DNA of 64,000 nt from Macrococcoides bohemicum (GCF_003259675.1 NZ_PZJG01000001.1:248001-312000); one strand, 5' to 3'; positions 27,022 to 34,518 are shown, numbered from the stretch's first letter. Numbers and translations are program-made. The notes: a model not told the origin generated them from the sequence alone.

Positions 27022-27030
27022 ATTATATCA
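27022..27030 (-). promoter_or_regulatory. Extended -10 promoter of cassette C
   Basis: TGATATAAT on the minus strand is 32 nt before the ATG of the 72-residue gene. Confidence 0.55.
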
Positions 27031-27047
27031 GAATCGAGATGATTATA

Positions 27048-27266
27048 TTGAATCTAAATCATACTATCGCAATGAATATTAGAGCGTATCGAAAGTATTA
27101 TAGATTAACTCAAAAAGAGTTAGCAGAAAGAGCCGGTATTACAAGATGTCATTTGAATGACATCGAACACTCAAGAAAAAATGTGTCACTTCAAACATTA
27201 GAACAAATCGCAAAGAAATTAGATGTAGAACCATACAAATTATTAAGGAATGCGGAGGAGGTTTGA
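27048..27266 (+). CDS. XRE-family HTH regulator in early operon
   Basis: This is a single-domain HTH protein (MNIRAYRKYYRLTQKELAERAGITRCHLNDIEHSRKN...) of about 72 residues. The start is uncertain: TTG 27048 has a weak GAG site, and ATG 27039 and ATG 27072 are alternatives. It is flanked by two minus-strand cassettes and may control one or both, or the nearby early genes. Confidence 0.75.
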   Translation: MNLNHTIAMNIRAYRKYYRLTQKELAERAGITRCHLNDIEHSRKNVSLQTLEQIAKKLDVEPYKLLRNAEEV

Positions 27267-27267
27267 A

Positions 27268-27318
27268 ATGAACCTTTATGAAGTGAAATCTGATGCATCA
27301 GCAATAGCTAATTCATAA
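27268..27318 (+). pseudogene. Possible truncated gene start cut by the DUF4145 cassette
   Basis: A very good ribosome site (GGAGGAGG) precedes an ATG that reads only 16 codons (MNLYEVKSDASAIANS) before a stop. The ORF runs into the 3' end of the minus-strand cassette. It could be the stump of an early gene displaced by that cassette, or merely a chance ORF. Confidence 0.3.
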
Positions 27319-27962
27319 GATATAAAAAGAGTCATACTATGTAAAAACTTTTTCATATCTTCGATATCTCTTGTTTCGTGTTTTCTAATGTAGTGAGTTT
27401 CATCATTTCCTATCCAAGTAGCTGCTTTAGCTAATGACTTTAGTCGGGGTTCATCAATATCTTGTTCTATACAACGACCCAAAAGTTTCTTGGAAATTAT
27501 ATCTTCATTTAATGATTTATGATTTATTAAATAATCTTTAACTAGAAACTCAATTGCTTTTCGATATCCTATTCCAGCAATTTCATTTAGATCCATTTGT
27601 TCCGCTATCGAAGCTTGAGAGACTATCGTTGAAAACTGTTTAGAGATGCTATCAATGTCACTAGGATAAGTAAATAAATTTTTAAAACTTTGAGATGCTA
27701 TTATTCTTTTCGATTCAACAGTACCGAAAAAACTTGTGAAAACTTCATATGTTTTTAAATGATGCTGCTTACAGGCAGGACATTGAAAAACCAGACTTAA
27801 ATAGTCTAATTTATTAGTGTTTGGGTGATTTACATTTGTACGACTTAAATATACTTGCTTTCCTTTTTCACAGCAATACGGACATGTATTTTCAACACTA
27901 AAATCAACATCCACGGTTTCGGAAGAATTAAAAAAATCAATGCTAAGTGTTTCTTTAAACAT
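27276..27962 (-). CDS. Zinc-ribbon plus DUF4145-like protein, candidate defence or exclusion gene
   Basis: This 228-residue protein has an N-terminal zinc ribbon (CPYCCEKGK...CPACKQHH) and a helical C-terminal domain with GYRKAIEFLVKDYL and AATWIGNDETHYIRKH, the sequence order of DUF4145. DUF4145 domains occur in restriction enzymes and other defence-related proteins; their activity is not established. The ATG at 27962 follows GGAGG. It is transcribed against the early operon from its own TGTTATAAT promoter, consistent with expression in the lysogen. The role as an exclusion factor is inference. Confidence 0.8.
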   Translation of the reverse strand: MFKETLSIDFFNSSETVDVDFSVENTCPYCCEKGKQVYLSRTNVNHPNTNKLDYLSLVFQCPACKQHHLKTYEVFTSFFGTVESKRIIASQSFKNLFTYPSDIDSISKQFSTIVSQASIAEQMDLNEIAGIGYRKAIEFLVKDYLINHKSLNEDIISKKLLGRCIEQDIDEPRLKSLAKAATWIGNDETHYIRKHETRDIEDMKKFLHSMTLFISYELAIADASDFTS

Positions 27963-27993
27963 ATTAAACCTCCATAAATATAAATTTAAAAAA

Positions 27994-28002
27994 ATTATAA
28001 CA
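27994..28002 (-). promoter_or_regulatory. Extended -10 promoter of the DUF4145 cassette
   Basis: TGTTATAAT on the minus strand is 31 nt before the ATG, the same geometry as in cassettes A-C. Confidence 0.55.
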
Positions 28003-28020
28003 ATAAAAGGAGAAATAATC

Positions 28021-28923
28021 ATGACAAATAACCAATTACAAAAAGTAGAGGCACAATTAATCGCAGAAAAGAACGTATCAGACAGTGTACTGAATAAAGT
28101 AAGAGTATTAGAATCTCAAGGAAACTTATCGTTGCCACGAGATTATGAACCATCAAATGCGTTAAAACAGGCATGGTTGCAGATTTCAGAGAACTCAAAG
28201 CTGATGGCATGTACTGATGCATCGAAAGCAACTGCATTCTTAGACATGGTAACTCAAGGATTAAATCCTGCAAAGAATCAATGCTACTTTATTCCTTATG
28301 GCAACAAGATGCAGTTACAACGTTCATATCATGGAAATATCATGATGTTAAAACGTGATGCAGGAGCGAAAGACGTAGTAGCTCAAGTGATTTATGAGGG
28401 GGATTCATTCAAACATAAATTAGATGAAACAGGGCGAGTTAAATCAATCAGTCACGAGCAGGACTTCTTCAATATGAAGAAAGAGAACATTGTCGGAGCT
28501 TACTGCACAATAGTTTTCGATGACGATCGTGAGAATTATATTGAAGTAATGACAATGGAACAGATTAAGCAGGCATGGATGCAGTCATCGATGATTAAAG
28601 ATGAAAAAGCACTAGAGAATTCTAAAACGCATAATAACTTCAAAGAAGAGATGGCCAAAAAGACAGTAATCAATCGAGCAGCAAAAAGATATATCAATAC
28701 ATCAACTGATGCGAATTTACAACATGTTAAAGATATTGAAGAGCGACAACGCAAAGAAGTATTTGATGCAGAGATCGAAGAAAATCAAGCGGTTGAAGTA
28801 TTAGATATTGATGACATTGAACCTGTAGAAGAAGTTCAAGACGTAACTGAATTTGAAGAAGTTGAAGATGAAAAGCCTGCATCGACTTCAACAGTACCGG
28901 AAAACGAAGAAGACCCATTTTAA
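28021..28923 (+). CDS. recT: RecT single-strand annealing protein
   Basis: RecT anneals complementary single strands in phage recombination. The 300-residue protein shows the RecT core (NALKQAWLQISENSKLMACTDASKATAFLDMVTQGLNPAKNQCYFIPYGNKMQL in part, then RSYHGNIMMLKRDAGA) and an acidic C-terminal tail, which in relatives contacts SSB. ATG 28021 follows AAAAGGAG. It is the centre of a module with the SbcC-like ATPase upstream and the MBL-fold protein and SSB downstream. Confidence 0.93.
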   Translation: MTNNQLQKVEAQLIAEKNVSDSVLNKVRVLESQGNLSLPRDYEPSNALKQAWLQISENSKLMACTDASKATAFLDMVTQGLNPAKNQCYFIPYGNKMQLQRSYHGNIMMLKRDAGAKDVVAQVIYEGDSFKHKLDETGRVKSISHEQDFFNMKKENIVGAYCTIVFDDDRENYIEVMTMEQIKQAWMQSSMIKDEKALENSKTHNNFKEEMAKKTVINRAAKRYINTSTDANLQHVKDIEERQRKEVFDAEIEENQAVEVLDIDDIEPVEEVQDVTEFEEVEDEKPASTSTVPENEEDPF

Positions 28924-29627
28924 TACAAACTATAGGCAGTGGCTCATCAGGTAACTGTTACAGGATATCTGATGGTCATACTGACCTTTTGCTTGAAGCA
29001 GGCATATCATTCAAAGAAATGCAAAAGGCAGTGAAGTTTCAAACTTCTAAAATCAAAGGTTGTTTAATAACACACGAGCATAATGATCACGCTCAGTATA
29101 TGAGTCAGTATTTGCAGCATGGTATTGAATGTTATGCGACAAAAGGAACGTTAGAAGGAATTAATTTAGATCATCACAGATTGCATGAAATCGAGTATAA
29201 GAAAGTTTTTAAAATCGGTACATGGTCGATAATGGCTTTTAAAGTAAATCATGATGCGAAAGAGCCTTGCGGTTATCTGTTAAAAAGCGTTCATGGATAT
29301 AAACTACTTTTTGTTACTGATACTTATTACTGTCAATATAAGTTTCCAGGCATCACTCACATGATGCTAGAAGTGAATTATATCTATGAAGAGATGCAGA
29401 TCAATGTACAGAATGGCACTTTGCATCCTGGACTAGCCAGACGAATCATGAAATCACATTTTAGCTTAGAGCATGCAGTCGGCTTTTTAAGGGCAACAGA
29501 TACTACTCAATTAAAAGAAATACATCTGATTCACTTATCAAATTCAAATTCTAATGCAGCAATTATTAAAGAAAAAATACAGGAAGTAGCAGGAGTGCCT
29601 GTCTACATTGGAGGTAACTATAAATGA
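28917..29627 (+). CDS. MBL-fold metallo-hydrolase, probably a phage nuclease; non-canonical start
   Basis: The metallo-beta-lactamase motif THEHNDH and a later HHRLHEIEY/KVNHDAKEP set give the metal site. The fold's first strand reads IQTIGSGSSGNCYRI, as in YycJ-like proteins, and is encoded before the first canonical start (TTG 28989). The open frame reaches back to 28872 with no ATG, GTG or TTG, so initiation at ATT 28917 (or ATA 28923), coupled to the recT stop, is the best model. Such genes next to recT may supply the exonuclease partner. The gene ends 4 nt into ssb. Confidence 0.8.
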   Translation: MLIQTIGSGSSGNCYRISDGHTDLLLEAGISFKEMQKAVKFQTSKIKGCLITHEHNDHAQYMSQYLQHGIECYATKGTLEGINLDHHRLHEIEYKKVFKIGTWSIMAFKVNHDAKEPCGYLLKSVHGYKLLFVTDTYYCQYKFPGITHMMLEVNYIYEEMQINVQNGTLHPGLARRIMKSHFSLEHAVGFLRATDTTQLKEIHLIHLSNSNSNAAIIKEKIQEVAGVPVYIGGNYK

Positions 29628-30082
29628 ATGATTGCAAGTTCATAGGACGTATAACGAAAGACCCTGAATACAGGGTGACACCATCCGGAGCTGAAATTAT
29701 AAACTTCGATTTGGCAGTACAACGAAAGTACAAGAATCAAAACGATGAGTATGAAGCAGATTTTATTAGATGCGTAGCATTCAAGAAGACTGCTGAATTT
29801 ATTCAAAAGTACGCTAAAAAGGGATATGTAATGGCTGTCAGTGGAGAGATGCGAAATAACAACTATGAAGATCAGAACGGAGTCAAGCATTACGGAATGC
29901 AGATAATCGTAAATAACGTTGATTCGCAAGTGCTATTTTTAAATAAAAAGCAAGATGATGGCCAGCAACAGCAAAACAGTCAATCATCTTATACTCAACC
30001 ACAAACGACAACAGGACAAAATAATAATCCATTTGCAAATAATGGGCCAATCGATATTTCAGATGATGATCTACCGTTCTAA
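29624..30082 (+). CDS. ssb: Phage single-stranded DNA-binding protein
   Basis: An N-terminal OB fold (CKFIGRITKDPEYRVTPSGAEIINFDLAVQR, ...FIRCVAFKKTAEFIQKYAKKG) is followed by a Gln/Asn-rich linker and the acidic tail DISDDDLPF that recruits repair and replication partners. It is 152 aa. The ATG overlaps the previous stop (ATGA). It serves phage recombination and replication. Confidence 0.95.
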   Translation: MNDCKFIGRITKDPEYRVTPSGAEIINFDLAVQRKYKNQNDEYEADFIRCVAFKKTAEFIQKYAKKGYVMAVSGEMRNNNYEDQNGVKHYGMQIIVNNVDSQVLFLNKKQDDGQQQQNSQSSYTQPQTTTGQNNNPFANNGPIDISDDDLPF

Positions 30083-30113
30083 TTCAATCAGCTATGAAAG
30101 AGAGGTGTAAATT

Positions 30114-31019
30114 ATGGCTGGTTGGATTAAAGTGCATAGACAATTGATGGATAGTCCGATATTTGATAATGAGAAGCTTTTTAAAGTATTTATGTATTGC
30201 CTTATGAAGGCCAGTCATAAAGAACACAAACAATTAGTAGGTAAGCAAGTTGTTATATTAAAACCTGGTCAATTTGTATTTGGACGAAAAAAAGCTAGTG
30301 CCGAAGCTAACATGTCAGCTAGTACGCTTTGGAGTTACATGCTAACTCTTAAAAATCTCGATACTATCGACATCAAAAGTAACAACAAATTTAGCGTTGT
30401 AACCATTGTCAATTGGGGACTTTATCAACAAGAAGAAGAAAATCATGACAGCAAACGTAACAACAAACGGACAACAGATGAACAACAAACGAACAACAAA
30501 CGGACAACAGATGAACAACAGATGGACACAAACAAGAATGTAAAGAATGTAAAGAATGTAGAGAATGATAATAATGAAAAGAATGTAAGAAGTAGTAGTA
30601 ATAACGACGACTTCAAGACAGTTGTGAGCATGTACCAGGAAAACATCGAACTAAATCCTGCACCTGTGACATTTCAGAAAATACAACAAGATTTCAATGA
30701 TTATGGAAAAGACATCATGCTATATGCGATTAAGAAATCAGCTCTTAAAAATAATCATAACTATTCATTCATTAATTACTTGTTAAACGATTGGAAGAAG
30801 AAGCAGCTTATAACAGTTGATGAAATTAAACAGAGTGAGCATAACTTCGAGTTTAAAAAGCAGTCAACTTATTCTAAGCAGTCACAATCTAAAGAGATAA
30901 CTCCTGAATGGATCAATCAAGAATATGTTGAGCCCGAAAGAACTCCTGAAGAAGAAGCGAGATTAGAAGAAGAACGTCGCAGAGTTAAAGCGGAATTAGA
31001 GAATTTATGGAAGGAGTAG
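30114..31019 (+). CDS. Phage replication protein (replisome organiser/DnaD-like)
   Basis: An N-terminal winged-helix region (MAGWIKVHRQLMDSPIFDNEKLFKVFMYCLMKA..., ASAEANMSASTLWSYMLTL) is typical of phage origin-binding proteins. A low-complexity linker encoded by tandem DNA repeats (residues about 116-150) leads to a DnaD-like domain (SMYQENIELNPAPVTFQKIQQDF...SFINYLLNDW). The protein is 301 aa. Position after ssb and the in-gene repeats suggest it binds its own coding sequence as origin and loads host helicase machinery. Confidence 0.85.
   Translation: MAGWIKVHRQLMDSPIFDNEKLFKVFMYCLMKASHKEHKQLVGKQVVILKPGQFVFGRKKASAEANMSASTLWSYMLTLKNLDTIDIKSNNKFSVVTIVNWGLYQQEEENHDSKRNNKRTTDEQQTNNKRTTDEQQMDTNKNVKNVKNVENDNNEKNVRSSSNNDDFKTVVSMYQENIELNPAPVTFQKIQQDFNDYGKDIMLYAIKKSALKNNHNYSFINYLLNDWKKKQLITVDEIKQSEHNFEFKKQSTYSKQSQSKEITPEWINQEYVEPERTPEEEARLEEERRRVKAELENLWKE
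30459..30560 (+). repeat. In-gene tandem repeats, candidate phage origin
   Basis: Two 33-bp direct repeats (30459-30491 and 30492-30524, identical over the first 22 bp) encode NNKRTTDEQQ twice. Three 9-bp AAGAATGTA units follow at 30534-30560 with a degenerate fourth. Iterons inside the initiator gene are a known origin layout in lambda and many Gram-positive phages. Confidence 0.6.
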
Positions 31020-31025
31020 TACTGA

Positions 31026-31340
31026 ATGAGTGAAAACTTAATTTTCATTGAAAAATCGATAGTTAGAGAACAATTACAAAACATATATAACAGATTTACT
31101 GTTGCATGCGGAAAGATAAATCAAGAAAGTATCTTAAAAGAAGAGTATGAGTATGCAAGGGGAGTCATAGGAGAATTGTACTCACAAATAATTTTTATTG
31201 AAAGTCATTTCTTTAAAGATGAACCAGGAATACATGAGATTTTTACAGATGAAGAATTAGAGTATTTTACGAAAATGCCATTTACCGAAAAATACAGGTT
31301 AACTTTAATTGACTGCACAAAAGGAGGGAAAATTAAATGA
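31026..31340 (+). CDS. Phage early protein, unknown
   Basis: This 104-residue acidic, mostly helical protein (MSENLIFIEKSIVREQLQNI...) starts at ATG 31026 after GGAAGGAG and overlaps the next gene by 4 nt. No recognisable motif is present. Confidence 0.65.
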   Translation: MSENLIFIEKSIVREQLQNIYNRFTVACGKINQESILKEEYEYARGVIGELYSQIIFIESHFFKDEPGIHEIFTDEELEYFTKMPFTEKYRLTLIDCTKGGKIK

Positions 31341-31657
31341 GTCTAATCGATAAAGTAAAAGAAAATCAAAACTTAGATTTAATTAAAGAAATTGATGATT
31401 TTATAGAAGCTAATTTAAGCGAAGAAAGAATAATTGATTCAGCACGTGAAGGATTTACAGGTATTAGTTTCGTATCAAAAGACTATGATGATCCAGGTCA
31501 TTACAAACGATTTTTTAACAGTGAATTTGTCCATAATCATATAGAAGAAAAATTAGGTAATGGATTCAAAGTAACTTCGCGAGAGGTCACTTATACTCAT
31601 AATTTAATAAATATCACATATCATCATATAAAAATGATAGTTAGTTGGGAGGATTAA
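31337..31657 (+). CDS. Phage early protein, unknown
   Basis: This 106-residue protein (MSLIDKVKENQNLDLIKEID...) has a helical first half and a beta-rich end (GFKVTSREVTYTHNLINITYHHIKM). The start overlaps the previous stop with GGAGGG upstream. The function is not recognised. Confidence 0.65.
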   Translation: MSLIDKVKENQNLDLIKEIDDFIEANLSEERIIDSAREGFTGISFVSKDYDDPGHYKRFFNSEFVHNHIEEKLGNGFKVTSREVTYTHNLINITYHHIKMIVSWED

Positions 31658-31659
31658 AC

Positions 31660-32193
31660 ATGAATAAATCATTAGTAGAATATGCAGAATTAATAAGAGA
31701 GTGGTCAATCGAACGTGAGTTACATGATAAAGATCCAAGAAAGCAGATTCTTAAATTAGGTGAAGAAGCAGGGGAATTATTCTCAGGGATTGCAAAACAA
31801 AAGACAAAGAAAAATCCTGAATTAATCATGGATGCAATCGGAGATGTATTTGTAGTATTAGTCATCTATTGCCAGCAACGCAAAGTTGAAATCGATAAAA
31901 TGTTAGAAATGCTTTTATCAGCAAACGCACAGCAACAAGTTGAATCAACAGATGCGACATACTACAGTTTAAAATTAATGCATAAAATCGGCATGATTGC
32001 TAATACTACAATTTACAGTGATAACGAAAATACGATATTACTACAAGTTTCGTGGGCGTTAGAAGAATTATTACTTGTTTCAAAAGCGTGTGAATTAGAC
32101 TTTGTTGATTGTATCGAATTCGCTTATAACCAAATAAAAAATAGAGATGGTGAGTTACGTGATGGAACCTTCGTCAAAAGAGAAGACTTGTAA
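31660..32193 (+). CDS. MazG-like nucleotide pyrophosphohydrolase
   Basis: The MazG helices are visible: QILKLGEEAGELFSGIAK (the EExxE metal-binding motif) and MDAIGDVFVVLVIYCQQ (the ExxD-like partner). The protein is 177 residues, with a second half that repeats a weaker helical pattern. Such enzymes hydrolyse (d)NTPs and, in some phages, may lower host (p)ppGpp. ATG 31660 follows GGGAGGA. It overlaps rusA by 32 nt. Confidence 0.82.
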   Translation: MNKSLVEYAELIREWSIERELHDKDPRKQILKLGEEAGELFSGIAKQKTKKNPELIMDAIGDVFVVLVIYCQQRKVEIDKMLEMLLSANAQQQVESTDATYYSLKLMHKIGMIANTTIYSDNENTILLQVSWALEELLLVSKACELDFVDCIEFAYNQIKNRDGELRDGTFVKREDL

Positions 32194-32602
32194 CAGATTC
32201 GAAATCACGTTCAGAGATGTGAAGGGCTTTGAAAAGCCGATGCCATCACCACGTCCACGATTCAGAAATGCAGGCAAGTTTGTTCAAACATACATGCCAA
32301 CATCGTATAAAAATCACAAGAATTTCATTCAAAGACAAATGCCGAAATTATTAATCGAAGGTAGTATCAAGTTAACAGTATTGTTTGAAATGCCGATGCT
32401 AAAAAGTTGGAGCAATCCACAAAAACAAAGAATGATAAAAGCATATCATTCAAAGAAACCTGACATCGATAATTTACTAAAGACTGTACTTGATGCAGCA
32501 AATGGCCACGTATGGATTGATGATGGCCAGATCGTCGAAATACATTCAGCAAAGCGATATGCAGAAACAACAAAAATTAAAATCAAAGTGGAGGTTTTAT
32601 AA
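32162..32602 (+). CDS. rusA: RusA-like Holliday-junction resolvase
   Basis: RusA cuts four-way junctions to resolve branched phage DNA before packaging. The catalytic acidic motif KKPDIDNLLKTVLDAANGHVWIDDGQIVE has the aspartates of RusA (residues around 100-125). The protein is 146 aa. ATG 32162 has GGTGAG at good spacing; the frame is open further upstream inside the MazG gene. Confidence 0.88.
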   Translation: MEPSSKEKTCNRFEITFRDVKGFEKPMPSPRPRFRNAGKFVQTYMPTSYKNHKNFIQRQMPKLLIEGSIKLTVLFEMPMLKSWSNPQKQRMIKAYHSKKPDIDNLLKTVLDAANGHVWIDDGQIVEIHSAKRYAETTKIKIKVEVL

Positions 32603-32603
32603 A

Positions 32604-33020
32604 ATGAGAAATATTCAATTAGCAGATGATTTAATCAAAAAGACGTTTGGTGAAAATATTACAGAAGGAATCGAAAGAAAGCGATTTGATGCTACAGATA
32701 AACATGTAACATGGTCAACAGAGTTTGCAGAATACGATGCATCAATTTTATGTACAGTTAGTCAAAACGGAATGAAGTTTAAAGTATCAGCAGATGATGT
32801 TCCAGATTCGTTTGTTATCGAACAATTCAACAGAGTAAAACATATTAGAGAAGAATTATTCAAAGAAGAAGATGATGATCAATTAACGATTGATGATGTA
32901 GAAGTTGAAGAGCAAGTTACGATGGCAGGTACAGATGAATTAAAGGAACAGACTAGCGATGATGATTTAGAAATTTTATCTGAATCAAAAATCGAGGATG
33001 AAGAAGATGAATCAGAATAA
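32604..33020 (+). CDS. Acidic phage protein, unknown
   Basis: This 138-residue protein has a compact first part (MRNIQLADDLIKKTFGENITEG...) and a long Asp/Glu-rich C-terminus (DDDLEILSESKIEDEEDESE), a DNA-mimic-like charge pattern also seen in anti-restriction proteins, though that is only a resemblance. ATG 32604 follows GGAGG. It overlaps the next gene by 14 nt. Confidence 0.65.
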   Translation: MRNIQLADDLIKKTFGENITEGIERKRFDATDKHVTWSTEFAEYDASILCTVSQNGMKFKVSADDVPDSFVIEQFNRVKHIREELFKEEDDDQLTIDDVEVEEQVTMAGTDELKEQTSDDDLEILSESKIEDEEDESE

Positions 33021-33270
33021 TATAGAGCATGAATTGTTAATGCTGCAAGAAGCAAAGAAGATATTAAAGTATGAGATCATTATTCAGTTTATGTATGTGA
33101 TAGCTATATCGATAGCAGGTTCATTGATTATTCACTATTATGATTCGAATATAGTCAAGATTGTAGTGGCAGTCATATTATTTATATTCATCGTATGGAA
33201 AGCTTATAGAGTTACAATACTGAAGATAGCAATGGAAAATGTAGATGATGAAATAAAACAAATTATTTAA
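33007..33270 (+). CDS. Phage membrane protein, two helices
   Basis: Its 87 residues have a helical N-terminus (NIEHELLMLQEAKKIL) and two transmembrane segments (IIIQFMYVIAISIAGSLII and IVKIVVAVILFIFIVW). ATG 33007 is 9 nt from GAGG. The role is unknown. Confidence 0.65.
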   Translation: MNQNNIEHELLMLQEAKKILKYEIIIQFMYVIAISIAGSLIIHYYDSNIVKIVVAVILFIFIVWKAYRVTILKIAMENVDDEIKQII

Positions 33271-33286
33271 GGAAGGTGAGCGCCTG

Positions 33287-33706
33287 ATGTACGAATGGTT
33301 AAATACTTATACAGAGCTTGAGAATCGCAGGACAATTATTAATTTTGAGGTTAAGCGTTGTAATGTTGAATTGCAACGATGGTCAACTTATGGAACTGTC
33401 CAGGGAGATCTAGCTTGTAAAAGTAGCACAGAAACAGCGCTCGCAAAGCAACATGAATTAAAAGACATCATCTACAAGTTTGAAGAAGAATTAAATGAAA
33501 TCAATTCAGAGATTGATGAGCTTGAAAAGATTGTTGAAACATTTAAGGGATTAGATCATAAAATACTTAAATTAAAGTACATGGATAAAATGACTTTAAA
33601 TGATATAGCAGTTATGTTGAATTACAGTTATCAGCATATAAAGAATAAACATTCGCAGATAATGAAAATACTAGATTATTCACAAATTCACAAAGGTACT
33701 TTTTAG
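33287..33706 (+). CDS. Sigma-like late transcription regulator (RinA/ArpU/DUF1492-like)
   Basis: This 139-residue protein has a coiled coil (about 60-95) followed by a sigma-70 region 4-type HTH, HKILKLKYMDKMTLNDIAVMLNYSYQHIKNKHSQIMKIL. Proteins of this form at the end of early regions activate the packaging and structural genes (RinA in staphylococcal phages, ArpU in enterococci). GGAAGGTGAG precedes ATG 33287. It lies directly before the late operon, separated by a terminator-like hairpin. Confidence 0.8.
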   Translation: MYEWLNTYTELENRRTIINFEVKRCNVELQRWSTYGTVQGDLACKSSTETALAKQHELKDIIYKFEEELNEINSEIDELEKIVETFKGLDHKILKLKYMDKMTLNDIAVMLNYSYQHIKNKHSQIMKILDYSQIHKGTF

Positions 33707-33793
33707 GTAACGTACCATAACAGTACCGACATCTTGATTTATACATGATACATTAGTAGCGTGGTAAATTGAAAAAAGCCACAGCCATTAATC

Positions 33794-33822
33794 AGCCGCT
33801 CAATTTATTGAGTGGCTATTTT
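33794..33822 (+). terminator. Terminator between early and late regions
   Basis: AGCCGCTCAAT and ATTGAGTGGCT (33794-33817, with one G-T pair) form a stem followed by ATTTTAAT. A late regulator could act by overriding it. Confidence 0.65.
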
Positions 33823-33847
33823 AATATAAAAAAGGAGATGAAGGATA

Positions 33848-34153
33848 ATGGCAGAAACTAAAGTAACTCGTAATCGTAAGACTAGTCCAGAAGTAAAGTC
33901 AGAAGAAATCAAACAGGAGACTGCAGATACAAAAGAGCAGGTAGTTAAGACTGATGTCGATACTGGCGATAATGTAGTGCAAAACCGAGATGAAGATACT
34001 TCTGATTTAGTAGCAGAGCCGACAGTTGAAGCAACTGCAATCGTATATAAAGACGTAGCAGGTGAAAGATACTGGGATGCAGAGACTAAGTCTGTTAAAT
34101 TTGGTAATCCGGAGAAGGAAGCTGCTAAAGAAGATAAGTCTAACGCTAAGTAA
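33848..34153 (+). CDS. Acidic phage protein before HNH, unknown
   Basis: This 101-residue protein with low sequence complexity (MAETKVTRNRKTSPEVKSEE...) is rich in Glu, Asp, Thr and Val and ends in KEAAKEDKSNAK. AAAGGAGATGAAGG precedes ATG. It is the first gene of the late block and overlaps the HNH gene (TAATG). The function is unknown. Confidence 0.65.
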   Translation: MAETKVTRNRKTSPEVKSEEIKQETADTKEQVVKTDVDTGDNVVQNRDEDTSDLVAEPTVEATAIVYKDVAGERYWDAETKSVKFGNPEKEAAKEDKSNAK

Positions 34154-34518
34154 TGAGATACTGTGCAGCTGCAGGATGCGAGACTCTGATTGATAAAGGT
34201 CAGTACTGTGATGAACATCGACCAAAGAAAAAGAAGCAGCGCTTTGATTCTAATAATAAATCATTCTATAGATCACAACTATGGAACGATGCAAGAACAT
34301 ATGTATTGCAACGAGACAGGCACACATGTCAATGTTGTGGCAAGTTTATTATTGGTAAACAGGCACATGTGCATCACATAGTACCTATCAGAGAAAATCC
34401 TGAATTAAAGTTAGATGTGAATAATTTAATTTTATATTGTAACAAGTGTCATAAAAAAATTGAAGATGAACAATCCCCCCCTACCCGTAATAAAAAATAT
34501 TCCGGACTGTGGGGATAG
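34153..34518 (+). CDS. HNH endonuclease
   Basis: The HNH fold is complete: a zinc pair CQCC, the catalytic HHI in HVHHIVPI, the Asn in LDVNNLILYCNKCHKKIE and the second Cys pair. A short Cys-rich N-terminal extension (CAAAGCETLIDKGQYCDEH) is extra. In HK97-type cos phages the HNH protein next to terminase is needed for specific cos cleavage. It is 121 aa and directly precedes the putative cos site. Confidence 0.92.
   Translation: MRYCAAAGCETLIDKGQYCDEHRPKKKKQRFDSNNKSFYRSQLWNDARTYVLQRDRHTCQCCGKFIIGKQAHVHHIVPIRENPELKLDVNNLILYCNKCHKKIEDEQSPPTRNKKYSGLWG

Noticed and set aside
23421-28002. Reading the TGATATAAT blocks as a CRISPR-like or simple repeat array
   Set aside because: They are not regularly spaced, are separated by genes of different length, and each is upstream of an ORF, so promoters are the simpler explanation.
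30443-30646. Minus-strand ORF of 67 codons opposite the in-gene repeats
   Set aside because: Low-complexity Ser/Leu/Phe translation is created by the antisense of the repeats.
33805-34218. Minus-strand ORF of 137 codons opposite the acidic gene and HNH start
   Set aside because: Its Ser/Leu/Val-rich translation is the antisense of Glu/Asp/Thr-rich codons; no start signal and it opposes two well-supported genes.
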